Of a stretch of DNA of 15,792 nt, positions 1-6,027 are shown in pieces. The notes under the pieces are model-generated. The model was not told the DNA's origin, did not search any database, and was given only the letters and a program-made list of their open reading frames with translations. The stretch covers positions 1 to 15,792 of the forward strand of contig CABUUE010000011.1 of the NCBI GenBank assembly GCA_902494685.1, in the 5' to 3' direction. This DNA comes from an uncultured Collinsella sp. (GTDB lineage: Bacteria > Actinomycetota > Coriobacteriia > Coriobacteriales > Coriobacteriaceae). Each line of letters begins with the position of its first letter. Positions within the stretch are counted from its first letter, which is position 1. The position numbers were made by a program, and so were the translations under genes.

Positions 1-148
1 AGTCAGCGAAAACGCCCCTAAGCGAGCAAGGTGACGTGAAAGAGGAGGGAAGCGTACTTCGGTACGCGACCGACGATTGAACGTCAGATTGCCGCTTAGG
101 GGCGTTTGCAGCGTCGAGCCGTTACGCGGTTTGGTAAAACCGCGTAAC
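1..148. repeat. Long-hairpin intergenic repeat, copy 1
   Basis: This is a composite stem-loop element whose left end is cut by the window. The outer stem pairs AAACGCCCCTAAGCG (10-24) with its exact complement at 93-107. Inside it, GCAA pairs with TTGC, TGACGT (32-37) pairs with ACGTCA (81-86), and GCGTAC (52-57) pairs with GTACGC (62-67) around a TTCG loop. Next come a constant link, GTTTGCAGCGTCGA (104-117), and a perfect 12-bp hairpin (arms GTTACGCGGTTT and AAACCGCGTAAC, 121-148). That hairpin ends on the base next to the TAA stop of the minus-strand regulator. Copy 2 at 8438-8590 has the same architecture with different stem sequences. It could be a terminator or 3'-UTR module for the minus-strand gene, a structured RNA on either strand, or a REP/MITE-like DNA element. 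Confidence 0.85.
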
Positions 149-868
149 TTACATGACCATAACGTAGCGCGATCCCACGTAGTACTGCTTACCCATCAAA
201 ACCGGCTCGTCGTCGGGACCGGTAAAGCCGGCACGCAGGTTGAGCAGCGGATCGTGCGGAGCAATGCCCAGCTCGGCCGCCTGCTCGGCGTTAGCTCGAA
301 CGGCCTCGACCGTACGGTAGCCAACCGAGACAATCGGCGTTCCGCCAACACGCTCGACCTCGGCAAAAATCGACTTGTCCTCAAGATCGGCCGTCAACAG
401 CTCACGGTAGGCGTCAAACGGCACAAAGATGTTCTCCTCAAAGATGGGCTCGCCGTCGGCCGTACGCACGCGCTTGATATGCAGCAGCAGCGCATCCTTC
501 TGCAGGCCAAAGAACTCCATCTCGTTTTGGCGCGCCGGCACAATCTGGCGATCGACCACATGTGCACCGGCCTTCATGCCGTTGTTGGCACACAGCGCGG
601 TAAACGTCTGCAGCGTCGAGGCGTGGAACTGGCGATTGATGTGCGGCGTGGAAACAAAGGTGCCGCGGCCCTGCTGCTTAACCAGGTAGCCATCGGAGCA
701 CAGCTCCTCGACGGCGCGGCGCACCGTGATGCGGCTCACCTCGTACTGCTCGGCTAGCTCAAGCTCGGACGGAATACGCTCCTTGGGTGCATAAACACCT
801 TTCTCGATCGCATCCTTGATTTCGTCATAAATCTGCTGGTAAAGCGGTGCATTTTTGGGTGTAGGCAT
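149..868 (-). CDS. GntR/HutC-family (UTRA domain) transcriptional regulator
   Basis: This is a 239-residue DNA-binding regulator. An N-terminal winged helix-turn-helix spans about residues 9-76 (PLYQQIYDEIKDAI, then RIPSELELAEQYEVSRITVR and a GRGTFV wing). A UTRA effector domain follows (about 95-235), with the usual conserved end (EPVLMGKQYYVG). HutC-type members usually repress sugar or amino-sugar genes and release DNA on binding a phosphorylated sugar. The start is ATG at 868; only a weak AAGAG-like ribosome site lies upstream. A 13-bp ACGT-N5-ACGT site lies upstream (905-917), and the same motif stands before the PTS operon and the EamA gene. I infer that this protein controls itself and both of those, as an FrlR-like regulator of Amadori-compound use. 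The target assignment rests on the shared motif only; the family call is firm. Confidence 0.9.
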   Translation of the reverse strand: MPTPKNAPLYQQIYDEIKDAIEKGVYAPKERIPSELELAEQYEVSRITVRRAVEELCSDGYLVKQQGRGTFVSTPHINRQFHASTLQTFTALCANNGMKAGAHVVDRQIVPARQNEMEFFGLQKDALLLHIKRVRTADGEPIFEENIFVPFDAYRELLTADLEDKSIFAEVERVGGTPIVSVGYRTVEAVRANAEQAAELGIAPHDPLLNLRAGFTGPDDEPVLMGKQYYVGSRYVMVM

Positions 869-904
869 ATCTAATCACTCTTATCGAAATATCGAAATAA
901 CTAA

Positions 905-917
905 TACGTATATAACG
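905..917. promoter_or_regulatory. Candidate GntR operator (ACGT-N5-ACGT) before the first GntR gene
   Basis: The plus strand reads ACGTATATAACGT, about 37 bp upstream of the regulator start. It matches sites at 6984-6996 and 8256-8268 in half-site sequence and in spacing. Its centre is TATATA-like, so it probably overlaps the -10 region. A doubled TTTCGATA (minus strand, about 882-898) lies between this site and the start codon. Binding by the adjacent regulator is inferred. Confidence 0.55.
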
Positions 918-960
918 TCTAGTTTCATGTTACCTCATAATGATAAAACGATACACCCTC

Positions 961-993
961 CCTACCAAAAAGCGACAGCTTCATTTTGGTAGG
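961..993. terminator. Strong hairpin between the YitT and GntR genes
   Basis: CCTACCAAAA (961-970) pairs perfectly with TTTTGGTAGG (984-993), and an inner AGC/GCT pair is also possible. On the plus strand it is followed by TTTTAT, a terminator-like end, yet no plus-strand gene precedes it. On the minus strand it lies after the YitT gene and before the GntR promoter, with no good T-run behind it. It could end YitT transcription, insulate the GntR promoter, or be a REP-like remnant. Confidence 0.5.
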
Positions 994-1014
994 TTTTATC
1001 TGGGCAAACGAAGG

Positions 1015-1044
1015 CCTCCCGAAAGCAGCGAGGCTTTCGAGGGG
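1015..1044 (-). terminator. Possible terminator of the YitT gene
   Basis: On the minus strand, CCCCTCGAAAGC (1044-1033) pairs with GCTTTCGGGAGG (1026-1015) around CTCGCT. The 12-bp stem has one mismatch and one wobble, and lies about 45 bases past the YitT stop. What follows is only CCTTCGTTTGCC, so this is a weak intrinsic terminator at best; it may act together with the hairpin at 961-993. Confidence 0.4.
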
Positions 1045-1087
1045 CTCATACGGAAGGGTTGCGCCAGGCCGGCAAAATGCCAATACC

Positions 1088-2095
1088 CTACCTGCCGTCG
1101 TCCTGCTGCAGGCTGTCCTGCTCGCTGAGGCGCGCCTGCCTGCTGGCCATGCGTGCGGGCTTGTCGGGATCGGGAACGGCCGTGGGCATGGGCTCGTCGA
1201 CATGACCACCCCACCAGCCGCCCACAAAGTTGAGCGTGTGGAACACATTGATCACGGCGCCGGGATCAATGTCGCACACCAGCTTGATAATGTCCTGACT
1301 CTCGTAGGTCGAAACAACGGCGTGCAGCAGGTACATCTTTTCACGGCTGTATCCGCCGATGACCTCAGCACAGCTAATGCCGTGCTGAAAATGGTCAACA
1401 TAGGCGGTCATGACCTCGTCTGCCTTGCGCGTCGTGATCTGCAGCGTCACGCGGTCGTAGCGACGATAGAAACTGTCGATGGTCTTGGTCGAAATAAACT
1501 GGAACACGATGGAGTACGCCGCGTTGTCCCAGCCAAACATAAAGCCAAAGATCGCCAGGATAAAGCAATTGAAACCAAAGATAACGCCCCAGATGGTCTT
1601 GCCCGTGTGGTTGGAGACCCACAGCGCGATAAAGTCGGTGCCACCGGTAGATGCGCCGGACTTTAGCGCGATGGCAGCGCCCAGACCCGAGACCACGCCG
1701 CCAAAAATGATGAGCATAATCTTGTCGCCCAAAAATGGAGCGAAGTGAAAGACGTTGAGGAACAGCGATGAGAGCACAACCTGCATCATCGAGAAGATGA
1801 CGAAGCGCTTGCTAATGCCGCTCCAGCATAGGAGCGCCACGGGAATGTTGAGCGCAAGCATGCCGAGCGAGATGTCGATGTGAACGCCGCCCAGCGAGGT
1901 AACGCGATCGAGCAGGACCGCGACGCCGGTGAGACCGCTCGGAAGCAGGTCGGCGGGCTGAATGAACGCCTGGATCAGGAATGTTTGGAGGACGGCAGAA
2001 ATTGTGACCGCCACGGCGGTAATGGCACGGCGGACGATGGTGAGGCGGCCGAGCACGAGCACGCGGTCCGTGAGCTGATCGATGGCGTTCGCCAC
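1088..2095 (-). CDS. YitT family membrane protein (DUF161/DUF2179)
   Basis: This is a 335-residue integral membrane protein. The first two thirds (about 20-205) form several hydrophobic segments containing a GASTGGTDFIA stretch typical of YitT proteins. The last third is a soluble DUF2179-like domain (VTLQITTRKADEV through SREKMYLLHAVVS to DIDPGAVINVFHTLNFVGGW). A charged tail of about 40 residues follows. The start is GTG at 2095, supported by an AAAGGAG ribosome site 5-6 bases upstream. An extended -10 box (TGC-TACAAT; minus strand, 2146-2141) fits a promoter of its own, and no GntR-type site is seen here. The function of the family is not settled; a transport role is often assumed. It is probably unrelated to the PTS operon upstream, being separated from it by the palindromic repeat. 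Confidence 0.88.
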   Translation of the reverse strand: MANAIDQLTDRVLVLGRLTIVRRAITAVAVTISAVLQTFLIQAFIQPADLLPSGLTGVAVLLDRVTSLGGVHIDISLGMLALNIPVALLCWSGISKRFVIFSMMQVVLSSLFLNVFHFAPFLGDKIMLIIFGGVVSGLGAAIALKSGASTGGTDFIALWVSNHTGKTIWGVIFGFNCFILAIFGFMFGWDNAAYSIVFQFISTKTIDSFYRRYDRVTLQITTRKADEVMTAYVDHFQHGISCAEVIGGYSREKMYLLHAVVSTYESQDIIKLVCDIDPGAVINVFHTLNFVGGWWGGHVDEPMPTAVPDPDKPARMASRQARLSEQDSLQQDDGR

Positions 2096-2140
2096 GTAGG
2101 CTCCTTTCGAAGGCAGATGTGGTTGTGGGGCATGCCCGCG

Positions 2141-2149
2141 ATTGTAGCA
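2141..2149 (-). promoter_or_regulatory. Extended -10 promoter of the YitT gene
   Basis: The minus strand reads TGCTACAAT about 46 bases before the GTG start. No -35 box is seen at 16-18 bp, which is tolerable for an extended -10 promoter. It lies inside the 355-base gap 2096-2450; the rest of that gap is the palindromic repeat plus about 70 bases with nothing recognisable. Confidence 0.45.
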
Positions 2150-2224
2150 TGGAGCGTGCGGGGGCGCTTCAATTCAACCTCCCTCGACAACCAAAACGGG
2201 ACCAGCAACCCCCACGACCAAAGG

Positions 2225-2468
2225 GCAAAATTCCAAGTGAGTAGACTTTTTACGATCTGCCGAGCACACCCAAAACCGCCACTCCTGTGACCTGCGGTTT
2301 TACAAAGGAAGATATGCATTGTGCTCGGCCTGCGCCAAAAAGTCTACTCACTTAGCCCAAATCGAAGCCAAACGGATCAAAATCGAAACCAAATTGAGCC
2401 AGTCCACCGCAAAAAACGTTTGAACCAGTGCTTTTCGCGGCGGATTGACACTACAAAGCGGCCAAAAT
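2225..2468. repeat. Palindromic intergenic repeat, copy A (overlaps the HAD 3' end)
   Basis: Outer arms AAGTGAGTAGACTTTTT (2235-2251) and its exact complement (2337-2353) enclose a second stem, GCCGAGCACA (2259-2268) with TGTGCTCGGC (2320-2329). A third stem, AAAACCGC (2272-2279) with GCGGTTTT (2294-2301), lies inside that. To the right is a partly conserved stretch with a doubled AAATCGAAGCCAAA-like unit, ending in CTACAAAGCGGCCAAAAT (2451-2468). That end is also the last codons and stop of the HAD gene. Copy B at 10655-10896 aligns along its whole length with many scattered differences. In copy B the second stem is GTCGAGCACA/TGTGCTCGAC, so the change is compensated. No transposase is present; it may be a MITE-like element or a structured 3' element. 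Confidence 0.85.
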
Positions 2469-3080
2469 GTCGGTCAGATTATCGATGACAACGTCGGCGG
2501 CGGACTGGTCCAGGTTGACGCCCTCGTGCGGACGCAGCGCCAGGACGCGGGCGCCGGAGCGCTTGCCGGCCTCGATGCCCAAAGGCGAGTCCTCGATAAC
2601 CAGGCACTCGGTAGGCTCCACCCCCAGCGCCTCCATGGCACGCAGGTAGATCTCGGGGTCGGGCTTAAACGCACTGCACTCGTGACCGCTGATGGTGCAA
2701 TCCAGCACATCGGCAATGTCAGCGATCTCCACCAGCTCGTCGATCAACTCGCGATAGGACGAGCTCGCGATGGCACACTTCACGCCACGCTCATGCAGCT
2801 CACGCATCACCGGCTCCGTCTGCTCGTTGAGCAGCTCGGCATACGGAACGGGGTGGTCCGGGCTGTAGACCTGCTTGTACTCCACGCGTAGGCGCTCGCG
2901 CAGCTCAACATCGTCGGGCACCAGCGCCTCCCAAATGGCCGGCTCGTTAGACCCCGAAAGATCGGGAATCTCGTCAAAGTGGAACCCCTTCTCCTCCATA
3001 AACGCCACGCGGCGGCGGTTGTAGAACCACTCGGTATCGACCAGCACACCGTCCATATCAAACAGCACTGCCTTGATCAT
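2451..3080 (-). CDS. HAD-superfamily sugar phosphatase / beta-phosphoglucomutase-like hydrolase
   Basis: This 209-residue cytoplasmic protein has all HAD motifs. Motif I is FDMDGV with Asp8 as nucleophile and Asp10. Motif II is the Ser in AIASSS, motif III the Lys in KPDPEIY, and motif IV is VIEDSPLGIEAG. A helical cap (about 15-80) places it with the PGMB/GPH-type phosphatases. The start at 3080 is preferred over the ATG at 3086 because the AGGAG site abuts 3086 directly but lies 6 bases from 3080. It is the last gene of the PTS-deglycase operon, 86 bases after the deglycase stop. A strong terminator lies in that gap, so expression should depend on read-through. It may act on a phosphorylated intermediate; the substrate is unknown. 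Its last residues (ILAAL) and stop are shared with the palindromic repeat. Confidence 0.87.
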   Translation of the reverse strand: MIKAVLFDMDGVLVDTEWFYNRRRVAFMEEKGFHFDEIPDLSGSNEPAIWEALVPDDVELRERLRVEYKQVYSPDHPVPYAELLNEQTEPVMRELHERGVKCAIASSSYRELIDELVEIADIADVLDCTISGHECSAFKPDPEIYLRAMEALGVEPTECLVIEDSPLGIEAGKRSGARVLALRPHEGVNLDQSAADVVIDNLTDILAAL

Positions 3081-3100
3081 ACGCATCTCCTCTCAAAAGC

Positions 3101-3132
3101 AAAAAGGGGGACGGGGCGCAAACCCCATCCCC
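3101..3132 (-). terminator. Rho-independent terminator after the deglycase gene
   Basis: On the minus strand, GGGGATGGGG pairs with CCCCGTCCCC around a short TTTGCG loop and is followed by TTTTT. The ten-pair stem contains one G-U pair. It lies about 35 bases past the deglycase stop and ends about 20 bases before the HAD start, so the T-run is next to the HAD ribosome site. No promoter is visible between it and the HAD gene, so it probably works as a partial terminator setting a lower HAD level. Confidence 0.85.
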
Positions 3133-3166
3133 TCTCAATCAACCCGTAAGGTCTACTTACTTGTGA

Positions 3167-4150
3167 TTAGTAGGAAAGCTTCCACATGTAGCGACGCATG
3201 GTCAGCGGGTGCTGACGGGCCTCGGCGATCTGGTTGCCGTACTCGCGCATAACGGCGAGGTGCAGCAGCGGGTTGAAGTAGGTGACGACGCTCGCGGGCA
3301 CAGCGTCAGCCAGGCCGTAGTCCTTGGAGTCGATCAGAGCGACCTTGGCGCCCATGCGCTCAAGGAAGGTGAGGGCGCGGGCGTCCATCGGACGGGTAGC
3401 GCCATCAGACATGAAGAAGACGTAGGGCTTACCCTCGGTGGAAACCTCGAACGGGCCGTGGAAGTACTCGCCGGTGTTGTAGGCGGCGGCGTCGATCCAC
3501 TGCATCTCGGTGAACAGGAAGGCGGCGTGAGAATAAGCCATCTTCTCGGAGGCACCGGAAGCCATGAAGTAGATCATCTTGTCGTCCTTGAAGTCCTCGG
3601 CGAACTTCTTGGCGAGCTTCTTGCAGTGCTGAGCGGCGTTCTCGCAGAGATCGAAGACGTTGGTGAGGCCGGTGATCATGTCCTCGTAGTGGTCATAGCC
3701 CTCGGTCTGCTGAAGGATCTCGAGAGCAAGAGCGATGGCGTAGCCAGGCTTCTCGCACTTGGCAGCGTAGTTGGCATGGAAGCCGTGAACGATGACGTGG
3801 TCGGCGTCGACGGTCAGAGCGGAGCCAGCCTTGTTGGTGAGGGAGACGACCGGGCAGTTGTGCTTCTTGGCGGTCTTGTTGGCCTCGACGGTCTCGGGCG
3901 TGGAGCCACCGAGGGAGCAGGTGATCACGAAGGTGTGCTCGTTGACCCAGGAAGGCGTGTCGTAGTTGAACTCGTTAGCGGTGAAGATCTGAACGTTCAG
4001 CTTGTCCGTGTTGTTGGCCAGGAAGTACTTGGCAGGGTAAAGGTCGGACATGGAAGCACCGCAGCCGACGAAGGCGACGCTGTGGATCTCGTGGTTGGAC
4101 AGGACGTCAGCGACGATCTGCTTAGGGAGGTTAAGGTCGATCTCGTACAT
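3167..4150 (-). CDS. FrlB/GfrF-like SIS-domain sugar-amine 6-phosphate deglycase
   Basis: This 327-residue cytoplasmic enzyme has two SIS folds. The first holds VGCGASMSDLYPAKYF and the phosphate-binding SLGGSTPETVEA (about 79-90). The second holds TEMQWID and TGEYFHGPFEV. Glu215 and His231 are 16 residues apart, matching the spacing and nearly the numbering of the catalytic Glu214/His230 I recall for Salmonella FraB. The end RRYMWKLSY resembles the E. coli FrlB end. The expected reaction is cleavage of fructoselysine 6-phosphate or a similar compound to hexose 6-phosphate and the free amine. ATG 4150 is chosen because AAAGGA lies 9 bases upstream; the ATGs at 4159 and 4186 lack proper spacing. 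The gene follows the PTS genes, which supports the role. An AgaS-type isomerase is less likely given the short length and C-terminus. The substrate is inferred. Confidence 0.82.
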   Translation of the reverse strand: MYEIDLNLPKQIVADVLSNHEIHSVAFVGCGASMSDLYPAKYFLANNTDKLNVQIFTANEFNYDTPSWVNEHTFVITCSLGGSTPETVEANKTAKKHNCPVVSLTNKAGSALTVDADHVIVHGFHANYAAKCEKPGYAIALALEILQQTEGYDHYEDMITGLTNVFDLCENAAQHCKKLAKKFAEDFKDDKMIYFMASGASEKMAYSHAAFLFTEMQWIDAAAYNTGEYFHGPFEVSTEGKPYVFFMSDGATRPMDARALTFLERMGAKVALIDSKDYGLADAVPASVVTYFNPLLHLAVMREYGNQIAEARQHPLTMRRYMWKLSY

Positions 4151-4241
4151 CTGACACATTCCTTTCGATTTTTTGCGGCGCCACATTGCCGGGCGCTCGC
4201 AGGGTTACCGTGATTTGGACCGAGTCGCCGGCCCGTTGAGG

Positions 4242-4272
4242 ATGTGTCAAAGGAACTGTCCCTTTGACACAT
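4242..4272. repeat. REP-like hairpin with GGGACAG core
   Basis: ATGTGTCAAAGG (4242-4253) and CCTTTGACACAT (4261-4272) form a perfect 12-bp stem. On the minus strand the core reads AAAGGGACAGTTCC. The GGGACAG core recurs at 8335-8402 and beside the GNAT stop (10901-10907), suggesting a family of REP-like sequences. It sits between EIID and the deglycase and may affect mRNA processing. There is no T-run after it on the minus strand. Confidence 0.6.
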
Positions 4273-4280
4273 TTAGGGAT

Positions 4281-4319
4281 GGGAGCCTGCCTGGGGTATG
4301 GGATGTCAGGCAGGCTCCC
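4281..4319 (-). terminator. Strong intercistronic hairpin between EIID and the deglycase
   Basis: GGGAGCCTGCCTG (4281-4293) pairs perfectly over 13 bp with CAGGCAGGCTCCC (4307-4319) around a 13-base loop. It lies about 30 bases past the EIID stop. No T-run follows on the minus strand, so it is more likely an RNA stabiliser or processing site, or a leaky terminator, than a full stop. With the hairpin at 4242-4272 it fills most of the 199-base gap inside the operon. Confidence 0.55.
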
Positions 4320-4349
4320 CGGGGAAAGCGATTAGACGCTTAGTCGCGA

Positions 4350-5183
4350 CTAGGCCAGGATGCCGGCCGCGGAGAGGGCGATGCCGCCCACGATGGCGAT
4401 CACGAGAAGCCAACCGGTGTTGACGTTCTTCTTGATGAGCCAGTACATAAGGCCGGTGAGGCCGAGGGAGATCATCTGGGGCATCATGCCGTCCAGGATG
4501 TCTTGGATAACGACGGTACCCTCAGCGAACTGCAGCGGGGTGGTGGCGCCGATCAGCGTGGCGATCATGCCGCCCACGGACATAAGACCCACGATGCCGC
4601 AGACATACATGAGCTTCTCCATGAGGTCGCCGCCCTGAAGCTTGCTCAGGTACTCGTGGCCGCCCTGATAGCCCATCTTGGCTGCGAACCAAGTGATCAG
4701 CACAGAGGGGACGATGGAGATGAGCATGGCCAGAATCGGGCCCATGATGGAGCCCTGCTGAGCCAGCTGAACGCCCAGGCCAAAGGCGATAACGCGGATG
4801 GTGCCCTGGAAGAAGGAGTCACCGATGCCGGAAAGCGGGCCCATGAGGGAGGTCTTGACCGCGTTGATCGAATCGGGATCGAAGTTCTCGGGATCCTTGG
4901 CGTACTCCTCCTCCATGGAGGCGGCGAGACCCAGGATGAAAGCGCTCGTCTGCGGGGTGCAGTTGTAGAACGCCATGTGACGGTGGTAAGCCTCTTTCTT
5001 AGCGGCGAGCTGCTTGGGGTCGGACTCGTCCGGATAGAGGCGATCGAGCGTGGGAACCATGCCGTAGAGGAAGCCCATGTTCATCTGACGCTCGTAGTTC
5101 CAAGAGGCCTGGATGGCCCAGGAGCGCCAGAAGAACTGGCTGACCTTCTTGTTCAGGGACACGTCCTTGGTTGCGGTTGCCAT
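4350..5183 (-). CDS. PTS mannose-family EIID component
   Basis: This 277-residue inner-membrane subunit works with EIIC to carry sugar across the membrane. It starts MATATKDVSLNKK, then FWRSWAIQASWNYERQMNMG, a cytoplasmic region, the family signature SLMGPLSGIGDSFFQGT (about 128-144), and hydrophobic segments to the C-terminus. ATG 5183 is chosen because AAGGAGG lies 8 bases before it; this ribosome site overlaps the EIIC stop codon 13 bases upstream, indicating coupled translation. A frame extending to 5300 would overlap EIIC and is rejected. It is the third PTS gene of the operon. Given the FrlB-like enzyme next door, the substrate is probably an Amadori compound rather than mannose. Confidence 0.93.
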   Translation of the reverse strand: MATATKDVSLNKKVSQFFWRSWAIQASWNYERQMNMGFLYGMVPTLDRLYPDESDPKQLAAKKEAYHRHMAFYNCTPQTSAFILGLAASMEEEYAKDPENFDPDSINAVKTSLMGPLSGIGDSFFQGTIRVIAFGLGVQLAQQGSIMGPILAMLISIVPSVLITWFAAKMGYQGGHEYLSKLQGGDLMEKLMYVCGIVGLMSVGGMIATLIGATTPLQFAEGTVVIQDILDGMMPQMISLGLTGLMYWLIKKNVNTGWLLVIAIVGGIALSAAGILA

Positions 5184-5196
5184 AGTGTGTTCCTCC

Positions 5197-5991
5197 TTAG
5201 TCTTCGTCGTCTTCGAGCGGATCGTAGTCGGAATCGACACCGGCGGCTGCATGGGAACCGTTGAACTTGAAGCCCATGAAGACGACAGCCAGGCACACAC
5301 CGATCAGAGCGACCGCGATGACGGACAGGTTGAGGTAAGCGGCGAGCAGGAAACCGATGAACAGGAACGGAGTCATACCCTTCTTGATCATCATGGTGAG
5401 CAGCAGGGCCAAGCCGTAGGCGGTCATGATCTTGGTCGAAACGTTAAGACCAGTGGACAGCCACTCGGGAACCATGTTGACGATGGCCTGAACCAGGTCG
5501 GTGCCAACAAAGACGGCGAGGAAGATCGGCAGGAAGTACATGACGGCGTACAGACCGGAGCCGGCGCAGATGTGCATACGGTAGGCGGTCTTGAACTTTC
5601 CGTTATCGATCGCGCTATCTGCCACATGGGTGAGGGCGGCGATGATGGAACGGAACACGATGCCGAGGAGCTGACCCAGGACGGCGACCGGGATGGCGAT
5701 CGTCATGGCGGTCTCGGCGGAAGCATCGGTCAGGCACGCAAAGGCAGCGGCCACGATGCCGCCCAGGACCATATCGGGCGGAACGGCGGCGCCGACCTGT
5801 ACCAGGCCCATGGACACGAGCTCGACGGCGGCACCGACGGCAAGGCCGGTGGGCACATCGCCCAGCAGCAGACCGACGAGCGTAGCGCCAACGAGGGGCT
5901 GCTCGAAGTTAAGACGACCGAGCAGGCGGGAGTCCCACATGCAGAACACGCCGACGAGGCCGACGAGCACCGCACTGATGAACGTATTCAT
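5197..5991 (-). CDS. PTS mannose-family EIIC component
   Basis: This 264-residue membrane permease subunit has several hydrophobic segments throughout. It carries the typical EIIC pattern LVGATLVGLLLGDVPTGLAV, then AAVELVSMGLVQVGAAVPPD (about 35-73). The start at 5991 has an AAAGGAG site 6 bases upstream. It lies 36 bases after EIIAB and 13 bases before EIID. The last 20 or so residues are polar and acidic, ending DYDPLEDDED; this looks like a cytoplasmic tail and is longer and more acidic than I would expect for the family. Confidence 0.93.
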   Translation of the reverse strand: MNTFISAVLVGLVGVFCMWDSRLLGRLNFEQPLVGATLVGLLLGDVPTGLAVGAAVELVSMGLVQVGAAVPPDMVLGGIVAAAFACLTDASAETAMTIAIPVAVLGQLLGIVFRSIIAALTHVADSAIDNGKFKTAYRMHICAGSGLYAVMYFLPIFLAVFVGTDLVQAIVNMVPEWLSTGLNVSTKIMTAYGLALLLTMMIKKGMTPFLFIGFLLAAYLNLSVIAVALIGVCLAVVFMGFKFNGSHAAAGVDSDYDPLEDDED

Positions 5992-6027
5992 ACCCTTCTC
6001 CTTTCAGTCAGGCAAAAGCCTGGTTGA

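Noticed and set aside
77..757. Plus-strand open frame beginning in the long-hairpin repeat
   Set aside because: It overlaps the GntR gene in antisense, has no ribosome site and shows no recognisable domain.
3209..4213. Long plus-strand open frame opposite the first deglycase
   Set aside because: Its Val/Gly/Leu/Asp-rich translation has no family features and is the codon-bias shadow of a well-supported minus-strand gene; the same applies to 8635-9609, 6181-6984 and 12204-13568.
4341..4352. 12-bp palindrome TAGTCGCGACTA including the EIID stop
   Set aside because: A perfect but short single palindrome with no partner elsewhere in the window; no role can be supported.
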